From Miscanthus floridulus (Eukaryota > Streptophyta > Magnoliopsida > Poales > Poaceae), in assembly GCF_019320115.1 (NCBI RefSeq), contig NC_089588.1, forward strand, positions 116,842,123 through 116,906,122: 64,000 nucleotides of DNA. Reading direction: 5' to 3'. Shown here in pieces: positions 34,601 through 44,722 of the stretch. The notes beneath the pieces are model-generated. The model made no database searches. It saw only the letters and a list, made by a program, of their open reading frames with translations, and had not been told where the DNA came from. Every line of letters starts with the position of its first letter. Position 1 is the first letter of the stretch. Both the position numbers and the translations under genes were made by a program.

Positions 34601-35115
34601 TCCACCGGTCATCATCTTTCCCAATCCGCTTCCTGTACTTAATCGGGATAAAGTCCCTAACAAGTAACCCGAGGATAGTCTTGTATTTGGTCAAAGCTAT
34701 AGGCGGTGAGAGTGGATCCCCGAATTCATCGAACTTAGTAATGTGCTAGTGTGCATTCCTACCAATAGGAATCTTTGACACGCCTCGCTTGGATCTGGCC
34801 TTCCTGCTACCCGAACCCTCTGGCTCCTCGGCCGGCGGAGGCTCCTGCTAGAGACACCAAGTAAGCTATGACCCTCTCAATTGATTAGCGTGTGTGCCTA
34901 CATAGTCACATGATACCAAAGTTACCTAGCCATCTTGGTCATTTTGACCCAGATCGAGCAGGCTGGACGGGGTCCATGGCTACTCGTTCACACCGACCTG
35001 ATTGACACCGTCACCGTTTGTTGGATCATGTGGCTCCCCCGTCCCAGCGATATCAGCCGCTTCTTGTTGCCGATCTGTTCTTTGGTGACGGGGTAACAGG
35101 CGACGATGAGTCATG
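31640..35115 (-). pseudogene. CACTA-3 ORF2: Transposase_24-like region plus Ulp1-like protease domain
   Basis: The first exon starts near ATG 35115; the main exon runs from about 34850 to 32486, ending ACTAT/gtaagt. It contains a conserved region KGILYKNFVLQNKEPDF...FWQDFKEYRLSKE, GRTRGTGVVPWKLAFPQ and a Ser/Pro/Asp-rich linker with a polyproline run (33270-33130). C-terminal Ulp1-type exons follow: KKTHILLAYNC (about 32235-32200), VWDSKKKPFHHLDAL (about 32062) and LAGNNECGFYVMW (about 31855). The main exon keeps one frame but has stops at 34982, 34748, 34406, 34253, 33809 and 33092. All six equal one C-to-T change from CAG, CAA or CGA. The catalytic His is not seen where expected after LLAYNC. 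It is probably the CACTA regulatory/DNA-binding protein gene. Confidence 0.8.
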
Positions 35116-35330
35116 GCTGTGACACGATCGTGGTTAGTTTTGGCCGCGGACAACTACTAATAGCACATGTTCATATATATATAATATGTTTAATGCAAAG
35201 TATAATAATAAGTCCACATACAACAAAGTCAAATAATAACATATGTTCACCTAGAACAAATTCATTGTTTGATTGACCACATACAACAAAGTCCACCTAC
35301 TGTTCTACGAAACTAATCCTACATCAACTT

Positions 35331-35669
35331 TCAAATAAGAAAAGCAATGACCATAGCCATAAATAAAAGCATGACATCTTTCCAAGACCAAGGAGCAATT
35401 CTCCTAATCTTCACATCTCTGGCGAGTGGCTTCTCTTCGATCTCCAGTGCCAGCGGATGGCTATGGTTTGCATTCATTGGATCATAGTTGGCCGGTCGCC
35501 CATGGTTTGCATGGTAGGCCGGATGACTATAGTAGGCCCTCAAAGCTTTAGCTTCTGTGTTGTATTTTTTGTGCAAATTACCAGGGTAGCGATTGACTTG
35601 AGCATAGCAATCTTCCCAGGTTCGATAAATCTCAGGCATGTGACCAACAAGCACTACATACCATGCCAT
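35331..35669 (-). CDS. RNase H1 N-terminal-type (hybrid-binding) domain protein with C-terminal membrane segment
   Basis: A 112-residue uninterrupted frame. Residues 1-49 (MAWYVVLVGHMPEIYRTWED; then CYAQVNRYPGN, KKYNTEAKALRAY) match the RNase H1 N-terminal RNA/DNA-hybrid-binding fold (Cauli_VI family), including the aromatic G-x-x-P-x-I-Y-x-T-W motif. A His/Asn-rich linker and a hydrophobic C-terminus (about residues 97-112, VMLLFMAMVIAFLI) follow. No RNase H catalytic domain is present. It lies between the ORF2 promoter block (36952) and the ORF2 start on the same strand, so it could be the first cistron or an alternative exon of that unit. Its plan parallels the GRF/membrane protein of CACTA-1 and -2. 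Membrane insertion is inferred from hydrophobicity only. Confidence 0.72.
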   Translation of the reverse strand: MAWYVVLVGHMPEIYRTWEDCYAQVNRYPGNLHKKYNTEAKALRAYYSHPAYHANHGRPANYDPMNANHSHPLALEIEEKPLARDVKIRRIAPWSWKDVMLLFMAMVIAFLI

Positions 35670-35689
35670 GGTTGCCTATACATTTAAGT

Positions 35690-36550
35690 AAATTAGGCAT
35701 GTGGTAAGTGGTAATAGTAACTCACTGAACAAGAGTTATTATTCAAGTGATATGGGCAAACTAAATCTATTTAATGTTCTTTACCCTTGACATGATAAAA
35801 AATTACCTCAATAATTAGACTATTTATTATTCGGAGATCAATGTGGTTTAGTAATCATACTTGATGCTGCTGCCGAGCCAATTTTAAAAGTTGTTTTTAA
35901 CTAGTTTTCTAAAACAAACATCTATAGATGCCTTTTTTAAGCATGCTATACATTCCATCAAAATCAATTGACACTCTACCTATAGCGATTATACCTGTAC
36001 ACATTTGACAAGAATCCATCATTGCTTAAGCAAGAGCAGAAATTCTTATCTAACTCTTACACAAACAGAACACTCCCTACCGTCACAAATAAGACATCCA
36101 CAGTCATTAACGTGTACCTTTGACTGCTAGTTTCCATTGCTTGCAATAATTACAAAGTATAGAGATATCATAACATTATGCAACTACTATTCAAGACAGA
36201 TATGCTCATATCATTGTAACATATTCAATCTAACTATGTCAAGAGGTGTTGATGATCAATGTTTAAATACCTAGACTGCACACAGCGCAAAAGGTCACTT
36301 AGCTGTGACTCGAGGAAATAACTTGTTGTGACAACATGCAAATATCACCAATGGTTCTTAAATAGTTTAGGGCCATGATTACTAAGTCCTCAACAAATCT
36401 GTAGGTAGCATAATCTCTTCAGGGAAAAACTACTGGTTTATGTAACAGCAAGTACATACAAGGATAGCTAAATCAAGGAGTAACAACATATAACTCAATC
36501 AAACATGAATCGGCTGCTATTGAGAAGACAACAACCGAGGGGTATTTCAT
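35690..36550. other. AT-rich DNA upstream of the RNase H1 N-domain gene
   Basis: No coding region seen. It probably contains a 5' untranslated exon and intron between the promoter at 36952 and the gene at 35669. Confidence 0.4.
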
Positions 36551-36639
36551 CAAACACTTAGCTGGCAGTGAGCCACGCACTCACCGTGGGGGTGGGAAAG
36601 CAGCTGTCCGCGCGCTCCTGAAGGCCTCGGCGGTGCTCC

Positions 36640-36905
36640 GACGTGGGGCGGTGGATGGCGTGGGGAGCGCTCCGGCGTGGGCCATGCACGGGCGTCGGCG
36701 TCGAAGAAGAGGAGTGTGAGGCTGGGAACGGCGGCGCGGGGGGCGGTGGATGGGTGCTTCGGCGTCGGGCGGTGCACGGGTGTCGGCGTCGAAGAAGAGG
36801 AGCGCAGGGCTGGGAACGGCGGCGTGGGGGGCGGTGGACGGGTGCTCTGGCATGGGGCAATGCACGGGCGTTATCATCGAAGAAGAGGAGCGCGGGGCTG
36901 GGAAC
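36640..36905 (-). repeat. GC-rich tandem repeat in the ORF2 leader of CACTA-3
   Basis: Three diverged units of about 85-95 bp, each with GTCGAAGAAGAGGAGNG, GGCTGGGAACG and GGGCGGTGGANGGGTGC. It begins about 50 bp downstream of the TATA box. The open frames it creates on both strands are repeat artefacts. Confidence 0.75.
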
Positions 36906-36951
36906 GATTGGCGCGGGGTTGAACTTTGGATAATTTCAACCCGCGCCGGGC

Positions 36952-37096
36952 TTTTATACCAGACCTCATCACTGTCGGTTCTAATTATAAACCGACAGTG
37001 ATGGGGGTATATCACTGCTGGTTATAAGTCTAAACCGACAGTGATGTAGAAATATTACTGCCGGGCCATTCTTTAAACCAGCAGTGATTATCGTGT
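36952..37096 (-). promoter_or_regulatory. CACTA-3 internal promoter module 1 (TATA plus repeat cluster)
   Basis: TATAAAA on the minus strand (36958-36952) is immediately preceded by five CACTGTCGG/CCGACAGTG motifs (36968-37090). The upstream edge ATCGTGTAGCG resembles a degenerate CACTA terminus. It would drive the RNase H1 N-domain and ORF2 unit. Confidence 0.6.
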
Positions 37097-37142
37097 AGCG
37101 GTTCCAGCATAAGTAAGTTATCTTTTCTACTTCTTTCGAATA

Positions 37143-37201
37143 CCTCCTACTGGCTCAACGGTTAAGACCCCACAACTTAGCCCCCGATACCCTTGTTCGA
37201 A
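37143..37201 (+). other. tRNA-like box A/box B module
   Basis: Box A-like TGGCTCAACGGTTAAG and box B-like TGTTCGAATCCC lie about 40 bp apart, as in a tRNA or SINE promoter. No complete cloverleaf can be drawn. It lies inside CACTA-3. Confidence 0.5.
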
Positions 37202-37300
37202 TCCCGAGAGGCCCAATTTTTTTAGTTTAATTTTATAATTTATTAAGGCATCGAAAGGTCAAAAAGAAAAAATAAATAAACCTTGGCACACATCCTATAC

Positions 37301-37362
37301 TAGTGCAGCGGTTAAGTCTCTGAACTCTACAGCCCGAGACCCAAGCTCAAACCCAAGGGCTG
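37301..37362 (+). other. tRNA-like box A/box B module, degenerate
   Basis: Box A-like TAGTGCAGCGGTTAAG and a weak box B (AGCTCAAACCC). Same arrangement and strand as the module at 37143. Confidence 0.4.
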
Positions 37363-37383
37363 GCATAATTTTTTCAATTTTTA

Positions 37384-37490
37384 TATATCACTGCCGGTTT
37401 TCAAAATAAACCGACAGTGATAATCAGCATCACTGTCGGTTTCTTCTCATCACTGCCGGTTTTTTTAAACTGACAGTGATGTTTATATAT
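37384..37490. repeat. Internal CACTGCCGG-type repeat cluster
   Basis: Four motifs (TCACTGCCGGTTTTC, AACCGACAGTGAT and relatives), identical in type to the CACTA-3 subterminal repeats. Confidence 0.8.
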
Positions 37491-37499
37491 ATTAAAAAA

Positions 37500-38079
37500 A
37501 AGTCTTTTATATACTGAATAAATATAAGCATATGTATTCCTATGTTGAAATGGCTTGAAATTTTTTTTAGCAAGCTTGTACACCCAAATTAAGATCTCAC
37601 AAAGGATCTTAGATTTTTCTAATTATTCTTTTATTTATTATATTTTTCTGTGTGCCGAATGAGACAAAAGAGGGTGAATTTCATCTTGGACCCTATAGAT
37701 TTTTTTCATCCACCTCCACAAAATTCTTATCCCTAGGGCACATTAGAGCCAGTGTAAAAGTTTAGCATCATTCCGGATCTTTTCGTGGGTAGACTCAGTT
37801 CAACCTATAATTAAACGGTGTCGTCCCGTGGAAATTCAATTAAACCTCATAAAGTAGCAAACCATCTCCGAAAAATCCCAAACTAGGTGTTTCCTTCGCA
37901 CGTGGCACGTGCAAGCCTAAGAATAATTTTGAGATCAATATGACACCGGAATGTATATTTCTAGTTGCCCAACAAATATTACAAATTACATGCATGACAA
38001 TAATTAAACACACAGAGCCGTACATATTAAAATTAGAACCCAATTAAACTACGACCTTGAAAACCTAGCTAAATAAACA
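37500..38079. other. 3' flank of the unrecognised CACTA-3 gene
   Basis: AT-rich; no gene seen. It should hold the polyadenylation region of the gene ending at 38080. Confidence 0.4.
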
Positions 38080-39305
38080 TTAATTACTATCGGAATCACC
38101 GCCGGGATCGATCGGGCCACGCACACTAACATGCCTCTGTTGCCATATATGGTAATTGATATCACAGATTATGTATCCGCTTGTATCGATGAAGTCTGAT
38201 GCCTGTATGAGTGCACTCTCTAGTGCCTCATAATACCGAAAGAATGGTCGACCATAGATGTAACCTATTGAATGACCACTGCCCCTGTTAGGAATCCTTA
38301 TGCAGTACTGGCGTCCTTCTATAGTGAGCTGGCCGAGGTTTTCATTGTAGAAGTCCCAATCGTACCCGAGTTGCTCCGTAGCTTGGTCTAGAACGGCCCA
38401 CAAGCCACATGCAGCATAGGTAAGGTCCTATAGCGCAATCTGCATGCGGAGAAAAAGAAAAAAATTAGAGAATGTTATTACAATAATAAACAACAAATAA
38501 CCACGACTCAAGTATAAGTGACCATTTTACCACATCTGCATGGTTGTAGCTCGCAAACCATTCGCTTGCTTGCGGGACGGGGATATCACCAGCATTCAAA
38601 GCAAGTGCCTTGAAGTGCGAGAAATCAGGCACATCATAGCAAATATGTCGAAGTGCCTCTAAACAGATGCGCACGACACTTAATTGGGCGCTTATCACGT
38701 CCGGGCTCTATATTCCCGTCCCGTGGATATGGTTCCAATGATTTGAACCCCTCACAGGGATGAAAAAACTGAGTTCACACGTCCATAGCCGACCACTTGC
38801 ATTAGATGCCGTGTTCTCGATGATGTCCGAGATAAAGAACCAACTAAGTGTTGTTCGCAGCCAATCTATAGGGGATATAGTCTGCGACATATATGCATGC
38901 AACAATGCTATTAAACTAATTACACTTATTCGTTAGCATCAAAAAATAAAAGATGTTGGAAAATATTTCATACAATAGCTGGAACAGGGAACCGTGAAAT
39001 GGCCACATTAGGAGCGAATGGCTCATCGCCAGGGTGGAAACCTAGTTCTTGTGGTGGGGGAGGTCCGTTGTTCATACCACCTGATCGATAAAATGCAAAA
39101 AAAATATGAACATAAAATATATGCACAAAAAAATTCTTCCAAGTAAAATGTGGCAACATAATTAAATATAGATCAAATGCAAGGAATAAGAATATATATA
39201 AATGTAGAATGCAAAGAAACATGAATATAAATATAGACCAAATGAATATTGATAGAATATTGGAGAAGACAACATATCAATACCATTGAAAAATGCAGGA
39301 GCCAT
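38080..39305 (-). pseudogene. Unrecognised four-exon gene carried by CACTA-3
   Basis: Exons 39305-39284, 39080-38974, 38881-38531 and 38439-38080 are joined by three GT-AG introns with matching phases, giving 280 codons including the stop. The start is MAPAFFNGGMNNGPPPPQEL. Later parts have WLRTTLSWFFISDIIENTAS, LWTCELSFFIPVRGSNHWNH, RICLEALRHICYDVPDFSHF, YDWDFYNENLGQL, RIPNRGSGHSIGYIYGRPFF and a Gly/Asp/Ser-rich tail. Two in-frame TAG codons (GTGI*SPD in exon 3, IAL*DL at the start of exon 4) are each one C-to-T change from CAG; there is no frameshift. I do not recognise the family and see no signal peptide or membrane span. It has its own repeat cluster and TATA box at 39426, so it looks like a transcription unit of the transposon rather than a chance gene fragment. 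Confidence 0.7.
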
Positions 39306-39425
39306 GACCAAATCACGTAGAGAGAGAGAGAGAGTGGATGTTTTGAGAAGTGAGAGTGAAACATGAGAAATGAGACTGAGAGAGTTTGTGGGTGGGTGAG
39401 ATCGATGTTTGTGGCCGGCAGTTTA

Positions 39426-39480
39426 TTTTATATAGAGGGGCATGGACATCACTGCTGGTTTTTAAATAGAACCGACAGTG
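39426..39480 (-). promoter_or_regulatory. CACTA-3 internal promoter module 2
   Basis: TATATAAAA on the minus strand (39434-39426) sits next to a CACTGCTGG...CCGACAGTG pair (39450-39480), about 120 bp upstream of the ATG at 39305. Confidence 0.65.
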
Positions 39481-39725
39481 AAGGTGGCCTCATGTGTGCA
39501 CCATTTTTGTGGTTTATTGTGAGAGGAAAATATTGTATCATGGCTGATAAGGCCTGGCTGAAACCAACATGCATGGAGAGGCTAGCTCCTGGCCGAGGGC
39601 TATTTTATAGGGGCTAGCAGTCGTGGTACATTTTTATTTCTGAACTAAAGTTGTCGAGGTAGGTAGAAGCAGTGTTCCAACTGTTGTGGTCATGGGAGTA
39701 CTGTTGGCATGTGAGGAGCATCTAC

Positions 39726-39960
39726 ACATCACTGTCAGTTTTAGTTTAAAAACCGATAGTGAATTGGGCCTTCTGTGTTGGTTTGAGCAACCGACTGTGA
39801 TAGAAGCTATCACTGCCAGTTTTAAAACCAAAACCAGCAGTGAAGTGCTTGCCGCCATCATAGCCTTTTAGTAAAAAAATATAAAAAAATGACTATCGGT
39901 TTGGAGCCTGCCATCGCAACGCTATCACTGCCGGTTTTAAAACCAAAATCGACAGTGAAG
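39726..39960. repeat. Internal CACTGCCGG-type repeat cluster upstream of module 2
   Basis: Seven motifs such as TCACTGTCAGTTTTAG, ACCGATAGTGAA, TCACTGCCGGTTTTA and ATCGACAGTGAAG. Confidence 0.8.
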
Positions 39961-40040
39961 GGCCCTGCCGCCGTTGCAGCCTTTTAGTAAAAAAAATATT
40001 AAAAAAATCACAGTCTCATAGCCTTTTTATAAAAAATATA

Positions 40041-40111
40041 AAAAAATTCCGAGCCTAGGATTCGATCCCAGGTCTCAAGGTTCTTAGTTTCGAGCCTTAA
40101 CCACTACGCTA
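40041..40111 (-). other. tRNA-like box A/box B module
   Basis: On the minus strand: box A TAGCGTAGTGGTTAAG, box B GGATCGAATCC 38 bp further, and a T-arm-like hairpin CTGGG-ATCGAAT-CCTAG with a 7-base loop. The anticodon-arm loop is too long (11 bases) and there is no acceptor stem, so it is not a working tRNA gene. Confidence 0.55.
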
Positions 40112-40200
40112 GAATAGGGATTACGTTATAATTAGTTGTTCTTTTTCTTTTATCATGTCGTAATGCACTACTAAATAATAAATGCAAAATCAAAAAAGTT

Positions 40201-40275
40201 TAGCCCGCCTGGGATTCGAGCGCGGGTCTCAGACTACAGAGTGCGCAGCCTTAACCGCAGAGCTAGGATAGGGAG
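40201..40275 (-). other. tRNA-like box A/box B module
   Basis: On the minus strand: TAGCTCTGCGGTTAAGG and CGCTCGAATCCC, same spacing as the module at 40041. Confidence 0.5.
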
Positions 40276-40279
40276 TTCG

Positions 40280-40736
40280 CTTAGTTTGCTTTTCTTTATT
40301 TATTTATTAATAGAAATAATGCAGTTAGTTTATATTCTAAAATAACACATAAATTTGTGTCTTGATTATTTAATTCTATGATAATTAATTAATGGTCTAT
40401 AATTATCAAATAATAGTGTTTGTGAACAATATATTAATATTTGATTACATAGTCAATAATTAAATTGTAGAGATGAGCATAAAATATAAATTAAATATTC
40501 AGTGTGAATTACTGATACAACATCTGCATAATGATTACATAGTTAACAATAATCTAACTATCTTTAGGTGCATCAACAATAAGGGCCTCATTGTGATCAA
40601 TTCGTACATAAGCAGGTTCGTCACCCTCTTGAAGGATAGGTAGGGGTACGTTTGCCCTGAATGGAGGCATTTCCTGATAGCCCCTGTAGTCTTCTTCGTT
40701 CGTCACAGCATCGACACCGACAATCTTCCTTTTCCC
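40280..40736. other. 3' region of the CACTA-3 transposase gene
   Basis: AT-rich, with a coding-looking stretch at about 40560-40736 that continues the TNP2 C-terminus in other frames (acidic, resembling the tail after DUF4216 in CACTA-2). No separate gene. Confidence 0.45.
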
Positions 40737-43700
40737 TTATAGGACTACTTTTAGCCTTCCTTTTGTCTTGTTGTCCCTTGCATAGAAGACTTGCATAACA
40801 TCTCTTGCAAGAACGAAGGGGTCGTCTCTGTATGTGGTTTTAGTGAGATCAACGGTAGTGAATCCTTCGCTGTTAGTGTTGATTTCCTCGAGCCGGATCC
40901 ACTGGCAGCAAAAAAGAGGTGCCTTCAACGGACTGTAAGCTAGCTCCCATATCTCCTCTATGAAACCATAGTATGTTGCCTGCACGTTGCCGTTTTTGTC
41001 GTAAGCATCAAAATGAACACCACAATTTTGGTATGTGCTCTTTTCATCTTGCTTTTTTGTGTAAAATGTGAATCCATTGATCTCATACCCTTGGTACTTA
41101 AGATGTGTACTCGAAGGTCCCTTGGCTAAGGCATCCAGTTGATTACCCAACTTTATTCCAAGTAAGCGACGTCACAACCAGCTAACAAATTCCTCCTTAT
41201 GTTTTTTATCCAGCCAAGCCTGTGACCTGCTCGGATACAGAGTTTGCAGAAATTGCATGTGCTTGTCAATGTATGGCATCACACCCTCGGCTTGCTGGAG
41301 AACAACGAACTGTGCCTGTCTGAAAAAAACAGGGTCATCTACTATAACAGATTTCTCCTCGATCGTTCCTTTGCCACGTAGTCTTCCATTGTGATGAGAT
41401 TCTAGAACTCCACCCTTTTGATGTCCAGATAATATGAGCAGAACTCAATGGCCTCCTCTGTTGACCATCTTTCAGCCATACCCCTTTCTGGCATGAATCT
41501 ATTCCTAACATACCTCCTGAAAACTTTCATCAATCTTTCGAAAGGGAACATCTGATGCAGGTGCAATGGGCCAAGGACTCTAATTTGGTCAACAAGATGA
41601 ATGATTAGATGAAATGAGATATCAAAGTAAGTCGGTGGGAAATGCATCTCAAGCCTAACGAGAGTTTTAGCTATGTCCTGCTGCAGCTGCTCTAGCGTGG
41701 ACACATCAATGACCTTTTTTGAGATCGCATTGAAGAACGAGCAAAGCTTTATGATTGGGGCGCGGACCTTTGGGGGGAGGATACCACGTAGGGCAACACG
41801 GAGTAGCTGAGTCATAATGACATGACAGTCATGGGCCTTCATAGGGCCATAGTTGAACTTGAGTTCTCTCATGTTCACTAGCCTCTTCGGGTTCACACAG
41901 TAGCCCGTCGGGACTTTGAGTTCATTGAAGAAAAAAATAAGCGCACGCTTTTCTTCCTTCTTCAATGTCCATGACGCAACTGGAAGTTCGAATTGGCCAT
42001 TCTCTAACTCCACAGGATGCAGCTCCTTCCTGATTCCCAAGTGTTGCATGTCCAGACATGTGGCTAGTGAATCCTTTGATGTCCATCAAGGTGTTAAGAG
42101 TGTTAGCGCACATGTTTTTAGTGATGTGCATGGGATCAAGACAGTGGCATACACTCAGAAATGGCCAGTAAGGTAGTTTCCAGAAAACTGATTTTTTCTT
42201 CCAAACGCTCCCATCAGGCGCTGCTACTACATTGTCCCCCTTCCCAAGGACAACCTCCAGTTTGTTGAGTTCTCGAAGTATCGCAGGCCCGTCTCGATAT
42301 TTTGGAGCTAAGCGTTTCTCAATGGTACCATTGAAATCTTTTCTGTTCCTATGGTAAGGGTGATCCTTAGGTAGGAACCTACGGTGTCCCATATAAACTA
42401 TCTTTGAGTTATTTGGCAGATTTACCGCATTGGTGTCATCCAAGCACTCGACACATCCAGTATAGCTTTTTGTCTTCTCTCCGGATAACGAACCTCGACC
42501 TGGCAGGTCAGTGATTGTAGCGATAAGTACTCTCTTGATCGTGACATGTTCCTTTTTGTACTCGTCCCAAATATCCGACACACCCTTTTCAAACATCTCC
42601 ACTAGTTCATCGATCACTGGTTCCAGAAACACATCGATGTCATTCCTAGGTTGTCTTGGCCCTTGGATCAGTAGTGGCATCTGGATGTACGACCGCTTCA
42701 TACAGACCCAAGCTGGAAGGTTGTATATACAGAGCGTCTCTAGCCAGGTACTATGACTGCTTCTAACCTAGTCGAAAGGATTCATCTCATCTGTGCTCAA
42801 AGCAAACCAAAGGTGCCTTACCTCTCCACGATGTCCTTATAGAACATAGTATTGACAGTCCTCCAATCATGCCCATCGGCGGGGTGCCTCATCATTGTAT
42901 CTTTCTTATGCTCTTCGCCATGCCAGCGCAACAGCTTGGCTGACTTTGCATATGCAAATAGCCTATGCACCCGAGGAGCTATAGGGAAATACCAAATGAC
43001 CTTTACGGGACCTCCTCTGGTCTTGGTACCCTCATCTGATGGCCCTTCCTTGTACCGTGGAGCTTCACACTTGGGGCACTTGTCCAAGTCTTTGTATTTT
43101 TCTCCATGGTACAATATGCAATCATTGGAACACGCATGGATTTTTTCAACCTCGAGGCCGATGGGGCAGATCATTTGCTTGGCCAAGTATGTCTTTTCTG
43201 GCAACTCATTTTTTCTGGGAGCATTTTCCTTATTATACCTAACAACTGATCGAAGCCTTTATCGCTCAATCCGTTTGTCGATTTGAAATCTAACAGCATG
43301 ATGTCGGCTTCCAGTTTGCTCATTGGACAATTCCTATACAATGGTGTTTTGCCATCTTATCTCATTTTCTCTAGCTTTCTCAGCTATCTTTCACTAAGAC
43401 ATCCGGTCTCTACATAACGTAGCAGCTGAGAAATGCCATCGTTATCCTCGGTGTTGTCAGCTAGCGTGTTCCTAAACATATTATTAACTGTGGCCATAGG
43501 TTCTGTGTTGACACCGGGTTCCTCATTAGCATTGTGGATGGCTACGTCAGGCATGTCCACATCATCATCGTTTCCCTGCAGAACATTCACACCAACCTCG
43601 CCATGCATAGTCCATATCGTATAGTTTGGCATGAATCCCCTAGTAATCAAGTGCGATCGTATAGCCTCAATTTGACGAAAGTTCCTATGATTCTTGCAAT

Positions 43701-43824
43701 CTTTGCATGGGCAGAAGACAGGGTTCCCATTCCCAGCATGGGCTTTGGCATCGGTGATAAACTGGCTGACGCCATGCATGTACCGCTTGTCCGTTCGGGA
43801 CAGATGCATCCACTCTCGATCCAT
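40737..43824 (-). pseudogene. tnp2: CACTA-3 TNP2-type transposase, multiply frameshifted
   Basis: From ATG 43824: transposase-associated N-domain (MDREWMHLSRTDKRYMHGVS; FCPCKDCKN), linker, tnp2 core (QMICPIGLEVEKIHACSNDC; KSYTGCVECL; PYWPFLSVCHCLDPMH), DUF4218 (KAHDCHVIMTQLLRVALRG) and DUF4216 (YQGYEINGFTFYTKKQDEKS). The frame breaks near 43384 (stop), 43215 (A-run), 42818, 42040 and 41405, with an in-frame stop near 41177. It belongs to a different subfamily from the CACTA-1/2 transposase: same domain order, but protein similarity is clearly lower. It could not work without partners supplied in trans. Confidence 0.88.
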
Positions 43825-44454
43825 CTCTGCACAAAAAAATACTGAGATAGTAATTACAAAGAATTAATAAGAAATCGAGCTTCATGAACAACAATTGTAG
43901 CTCGAAAGTACCATTTTTGGAAAACATTATTGTACACTAATTATTGAAAAATTGAAATTGGTAGCCCCGGCCCTGTAAATTGAAAATCGTAGTAAAAACA
44001 ATTATTGCACAATATTGAAGAACAACTATTCTACTCTACTTCTAAGAACTAATTATAGCATCACATACTAACAATGATGATCTTGACTACCATGGAACAA
44101 TTAGCGAGGAATTTAAATGTGTTCATAGACACCAACCTTTTGGATGATGGATTCATCACAATTTGAGCCTTGCACAAATGTCCAATTGGAAAAGTGCTCT
44201 CTAGAATGGAGAAAGAACTATAATGAGAATCAAGCAATGTAGCCATCAAAACGAAGCTAATTAAGCAACAAAATCAAAGGAGTGGATGTTTGTTACTAAC
44301 CTTAAAGCAAAAAGATCAAGCCATTCTTCAAAATCCAAGCACTAGCTTCATGGTGAAGAGCAGCCGCAACAATGGAGGGAAGGGTCCAAACGCGCGCCTC
44401 TGTTCTCGGGATGAAAGAGAGGAGGAAGGAGAGGACGGCTGTAGCCTTTTTATG
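43825..44454 (-). other. Leader of the CACTA-3 transposase unit
   Basis: A CATAAAAA TATA-like motif (minus, 44454-44447) adjoins the terminal repeats. A possible upstream short exon (from ATG 44249) encodes no recognised domain. Unlike CACTA-1 and -2, no GRF zinc-finger gene is present here. Confidence 0.45.
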
Positions 44455-44719
44455 TTGTAGGCTTATCACCGTCGGTTCTTGGCTAGAACCGACAGTGATA
44501 GTGCCCAATCACTGTCGGCTCTTGGCTTAAACCGGTAGTGATGAGTGCCCGCCAAACCACTGCCGGTTCAAGCCAAAAACCGGCAGTGATGTGGTCCTTC
44601 ACTGCCGGTTTTAGCCCGGCACCAATCATTTTTTCATTTTCAAGCTCATAACCGGCAGTGAAGGTACATCACTACCGATTCTCATAAATCCGGCAGTGAT
44701 ATGCAAATCTAGCGTAGTG
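44455..44719. repeat. CACTA-3 right subterminal repeats and terminus
   Basis: About ten CACTGCCGG/CCGGCAGTG motifs up to the terminus CACTACGCTAGATTTGC (minus strand, 44719). Confidence 0.9.
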
Positions 44720-44722
44720 ATA

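Larger units (their letters stand above)
30894..44719 (-). mobile_element. CACTA-3, 13.8-kb En/Spm-type transposon with cargo genes
   Basis: The ends are CACTACGTCAGAATACC (30894) and, inverted, CACTACGCTAGATTTGC (44719), flanked by duplication ATA (30891-30893, 44720-44722). Subterminal repeats are of the CACTGCCGGTT / AACCGGCAGTG type. Minus-strand genes from the right: TNP2 (43824-40737), an unrecognised four-exon gene (39305-38080), an RNase H1 N-domain/membrane gene (35669-35331) and ORF2 with Ulp1 domain (about 35115-31640). Repeat clusters also occur inside, before the second and third transcription units. All large genes are broken, so it is defective, but the ends look usable. Confidence 0.93.

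Noticed and set aside
35331..35669. Possible integrated plant pararetrovirus fragment, because the domain is also found in a caulimovirus protein
   Set aside because: Only the hybrid-binding fold is shared with cellular RNase H1. There is no neighbouring viral coat, movement or polymerase sequence, and the gene lies inside a bounded CACTA element.
30894..37096. A separate smaller CACTA ending at GTAGCG (37096), making CACTA-3 a composite of two elements
   Set aside because: The bases after 37096 do not repeat the ATA before 30894, and CACTA-2 shows that internal repeat clusters occur in single elements. Still possible as an ancient end.
40041..40111. Genuine tRNA gene
   Set aside because: Box A and B are good, but the anticodon loop is 11 bases and no acceptor stem forms.
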